Shown one piece after another: positions 62,501 through 64,000 of a stretch of DNA of 64,000 bases (positions are counted from its first letter, which is position 1; the number at the start of each line of letters is the position of its first letter). The notes beneath the pieces were generated by a model. It was not told where the DNA came from and ran no database searches. It saw only the letters and a program-made list of their open reading frames with translations. A program made the position numbers and the translations under genes. The DNA comes from Phoebastria nigripes. Lineage: Eukaryota; Chordata; Aves; Procellariiformes; Diomedeidae. The DNA is taken from the NCBI GenBank assembly GCA_035582835.1, contig JAYKAV010002955.1, positions 3,161,920 to 3,225,919 on the forward strand, in the 5' to 3' direction.

Positions 62501-64000
62501 AAGGATTAACATTGCAACAGTTTTATACATTATAACTTCCAACCAGTATAAGTTGACAGGCGCCTGGGAGTTCTGCAGTGTTTTCCAAATACTAATTTTA
62601 ATACTCTGTAATAAAATTGTTTATGTGATGTGTTGGCATAATTGCTTTCAGATACAAATTAAGAAGTTATTTCCTAAGCTGTGAAGAACTGAAATCCTAT
62701 GGCATAAAAGCAGGAGTAAATAAATACTGCAATATATTTTGTAGAGCATTTTAATGCACCATGTATCACATATATCAGAAGAAATGCACTACTTCCCTTG
62801 CTTTCCTGGATTCACTCCTAGAGAAGACAGGGTTACCTTCTGCTAACCTAAGCTGAAGTCCAGTGTCCTGAGCTCAATCCTTTGTATTTTATCTCTATAG
62901 GTCTCACCAAGTGTATGAAATAAGACACTGAAGCATATTGGTGGCACTGGCAAAACAAAAAAAAAGCTTTATAGCTAGAACTGGATAAGGCTAAGGCAAG
63001 CCAATGAGCACCATAACATCTGCCTGAAGTCAAAGTGCTCTTGCCAACACTTTTGGCCAAATGCCAGCTTATTATTCCAAGAGATTCAGAGTAAGTGGTG
63101 TCCTTTGAAACACATACAAAATATCTCCTGTCCACAGCCAGACTTCTTAGAAAGAACAAGGTTGTTTTCTGTTTACACAGATAAAGTTTAGCTCTCCTGA
63201 CCAACCTAGCTGCAAGGACCTAAACGTCTCTTCATAACATGTTTGTAAGACTTTCTTGAATATACTACTAATATTACTGAGTGGCTGTTCCGCCAAGGTT
63301 CCCATTGCCCCTGAAGAACCCCTTTCGAAGAGCAGGTCTTTGGCTCTACTGAATGGCTGTTTGAATTTATACTTAATAACAGACTTTTTTAAAGCAACAT
63401 GAACTTCTAAATAAGTCAGACCAGGGTGATTGTTTGACTTTGAATCAAAGTGCCATAGCAGACCTTATGTCCATATGCCCAAACTCTCTTTTTTCCTCAG
63501 AACTGTCAGACTACGTCTAAATTGCCTATGGAAACAGCATGTGCCACATGCTATGCCTCGAACCAAGCACAACCATCATCTGGGAGAGTTGTGTGTTGGC
63601 TGGCACAGGCCAGGACTGCACCAGAGTGGACTGAACAGCTTGGATCATCACAGGCCAGTGCAGGAACCCAGGGCCCACTTTATTTGCTAGTGCAGATGTA
63701 GCTTAAGAGACCCAAGAAATCTCATTATGAGAGATAATTTTCTCTGGATGTCTAAGCAGTGCACAGGTCAAAAAGACACGGAAGCAACTTTCATGTACAA
63801 GGAAAAAAAAACTAAAAACCAAAAACCCAGGTGGTTCTCTACTTGATGGTTGTACAACTACACGACTGGTTGCAAGGCAGACTTATTCCTAACATGCATT
63901 TTTTTTTGGAAGTGATATCTCTATTATACCTGTTGGGGTGAGGAGTTTCCTTCTCCTTTGAACCAGTAATGGTGCCTGGCAGTAACTCTAAGCTGCCGTT

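Larger units (their letters stand above)
56329..64000. other. Unique AT-rich DNA to the window end
   Basis: About 7.7 kb without a recognised transposable element, exon or RNA gene. Open frames at 59700-59996, 62848-63204 (118 codons, minus) and 63430-63690 (86 codons, plus) show no domain. The stretch 63540-63690 is GC-richer than its surroundings. A T run lies at 57363-57379. Confidence 0.5.

Noticed and set aside
1..64000. tRNA, rRNA, snRNA and CRISPR arrays
   Set aside because: No tRNA A/B-box pair with a cloverleaf, no U6 or rRNA phrase and no regularly spaced direct repeats were found on reading both strands.

Overview
This window looks like nuclear DNA from a bird, most likely a gene desert or the inside of a very large intron. 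It is AT-rich. The recognisable interspersed repeats are mostly CR1 LINEs (the dominant avian LINE), plus two solo endogenous-retrovirus LTRs of a type common in bird genomes and a few very old MIR and ancient-CR1 fossils. I see no Alu-like or L1 families, no bacterial-style gene layout, no operons and no convincing multi-exon gene. The species cannot be fixed from the sequence alone.

Layout. At 1-2190 there is a solo LTR (646-1206, minus) and a 3' CR1 fragment (1742-2190, plus). At 2191-12324 the DNA is mostly unique, with a MIR-like fossil near 4.7 kb, a 34-bp near-identical repeat pair (6597 and 7905), short tandem duplications and an AT/CA microsatellite. At 12325-13400 there is a 5'-truncated CR1 (minus) that keeps a reverse-transcriptase catalytic motif. 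At 13401-22983 the DNA is unique, including two stretches (15.4-15.6 kb, 16.6-16.8 kb) whose texture resembles conserved non-coding elements. At 22984-23562 lies a second solo LTR of the same family (minus) with a perfect 5-bp target duplication. At 23563-37278 the DNA is unique apart from a GC-rich block near 28.8-29.1 kb, low-complexity tracts and a 67-bp poly(T). At 37279-38316 there is a second truncated CR1 (minus). At 41.2-42.1 kb there are ancient CR1/L3-type remnants (minus). At 43925-44636 there is the least damaged CR1 (plus). At 45.0-46.4 kb there are a MIR fossil, a CR1 scrap and a decayed Ty3/gypsy-type integrase core. At 49.3 kb there is a small candidate exon with good splice consensus on both sides. 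At 55797-56328 there is an ancient CR1/L3-type 3' end (plus). The remaining DNA to 64000 is unique and unassigned.

Nothing here forms a working gene system. Nearly every long open frame is either a CR1 reverse-transcriptase remnant, the antisense of one, or chance. The observations most worth following are the Ty3/gypsy integrase fossil (unusual in birds), the candidate exon at 49293-49418, the 34-bp repeat pair, and the possible conserved elements at 15-17 kb. Calls rest on pattern recognition by eye; no alignment or database search was run.
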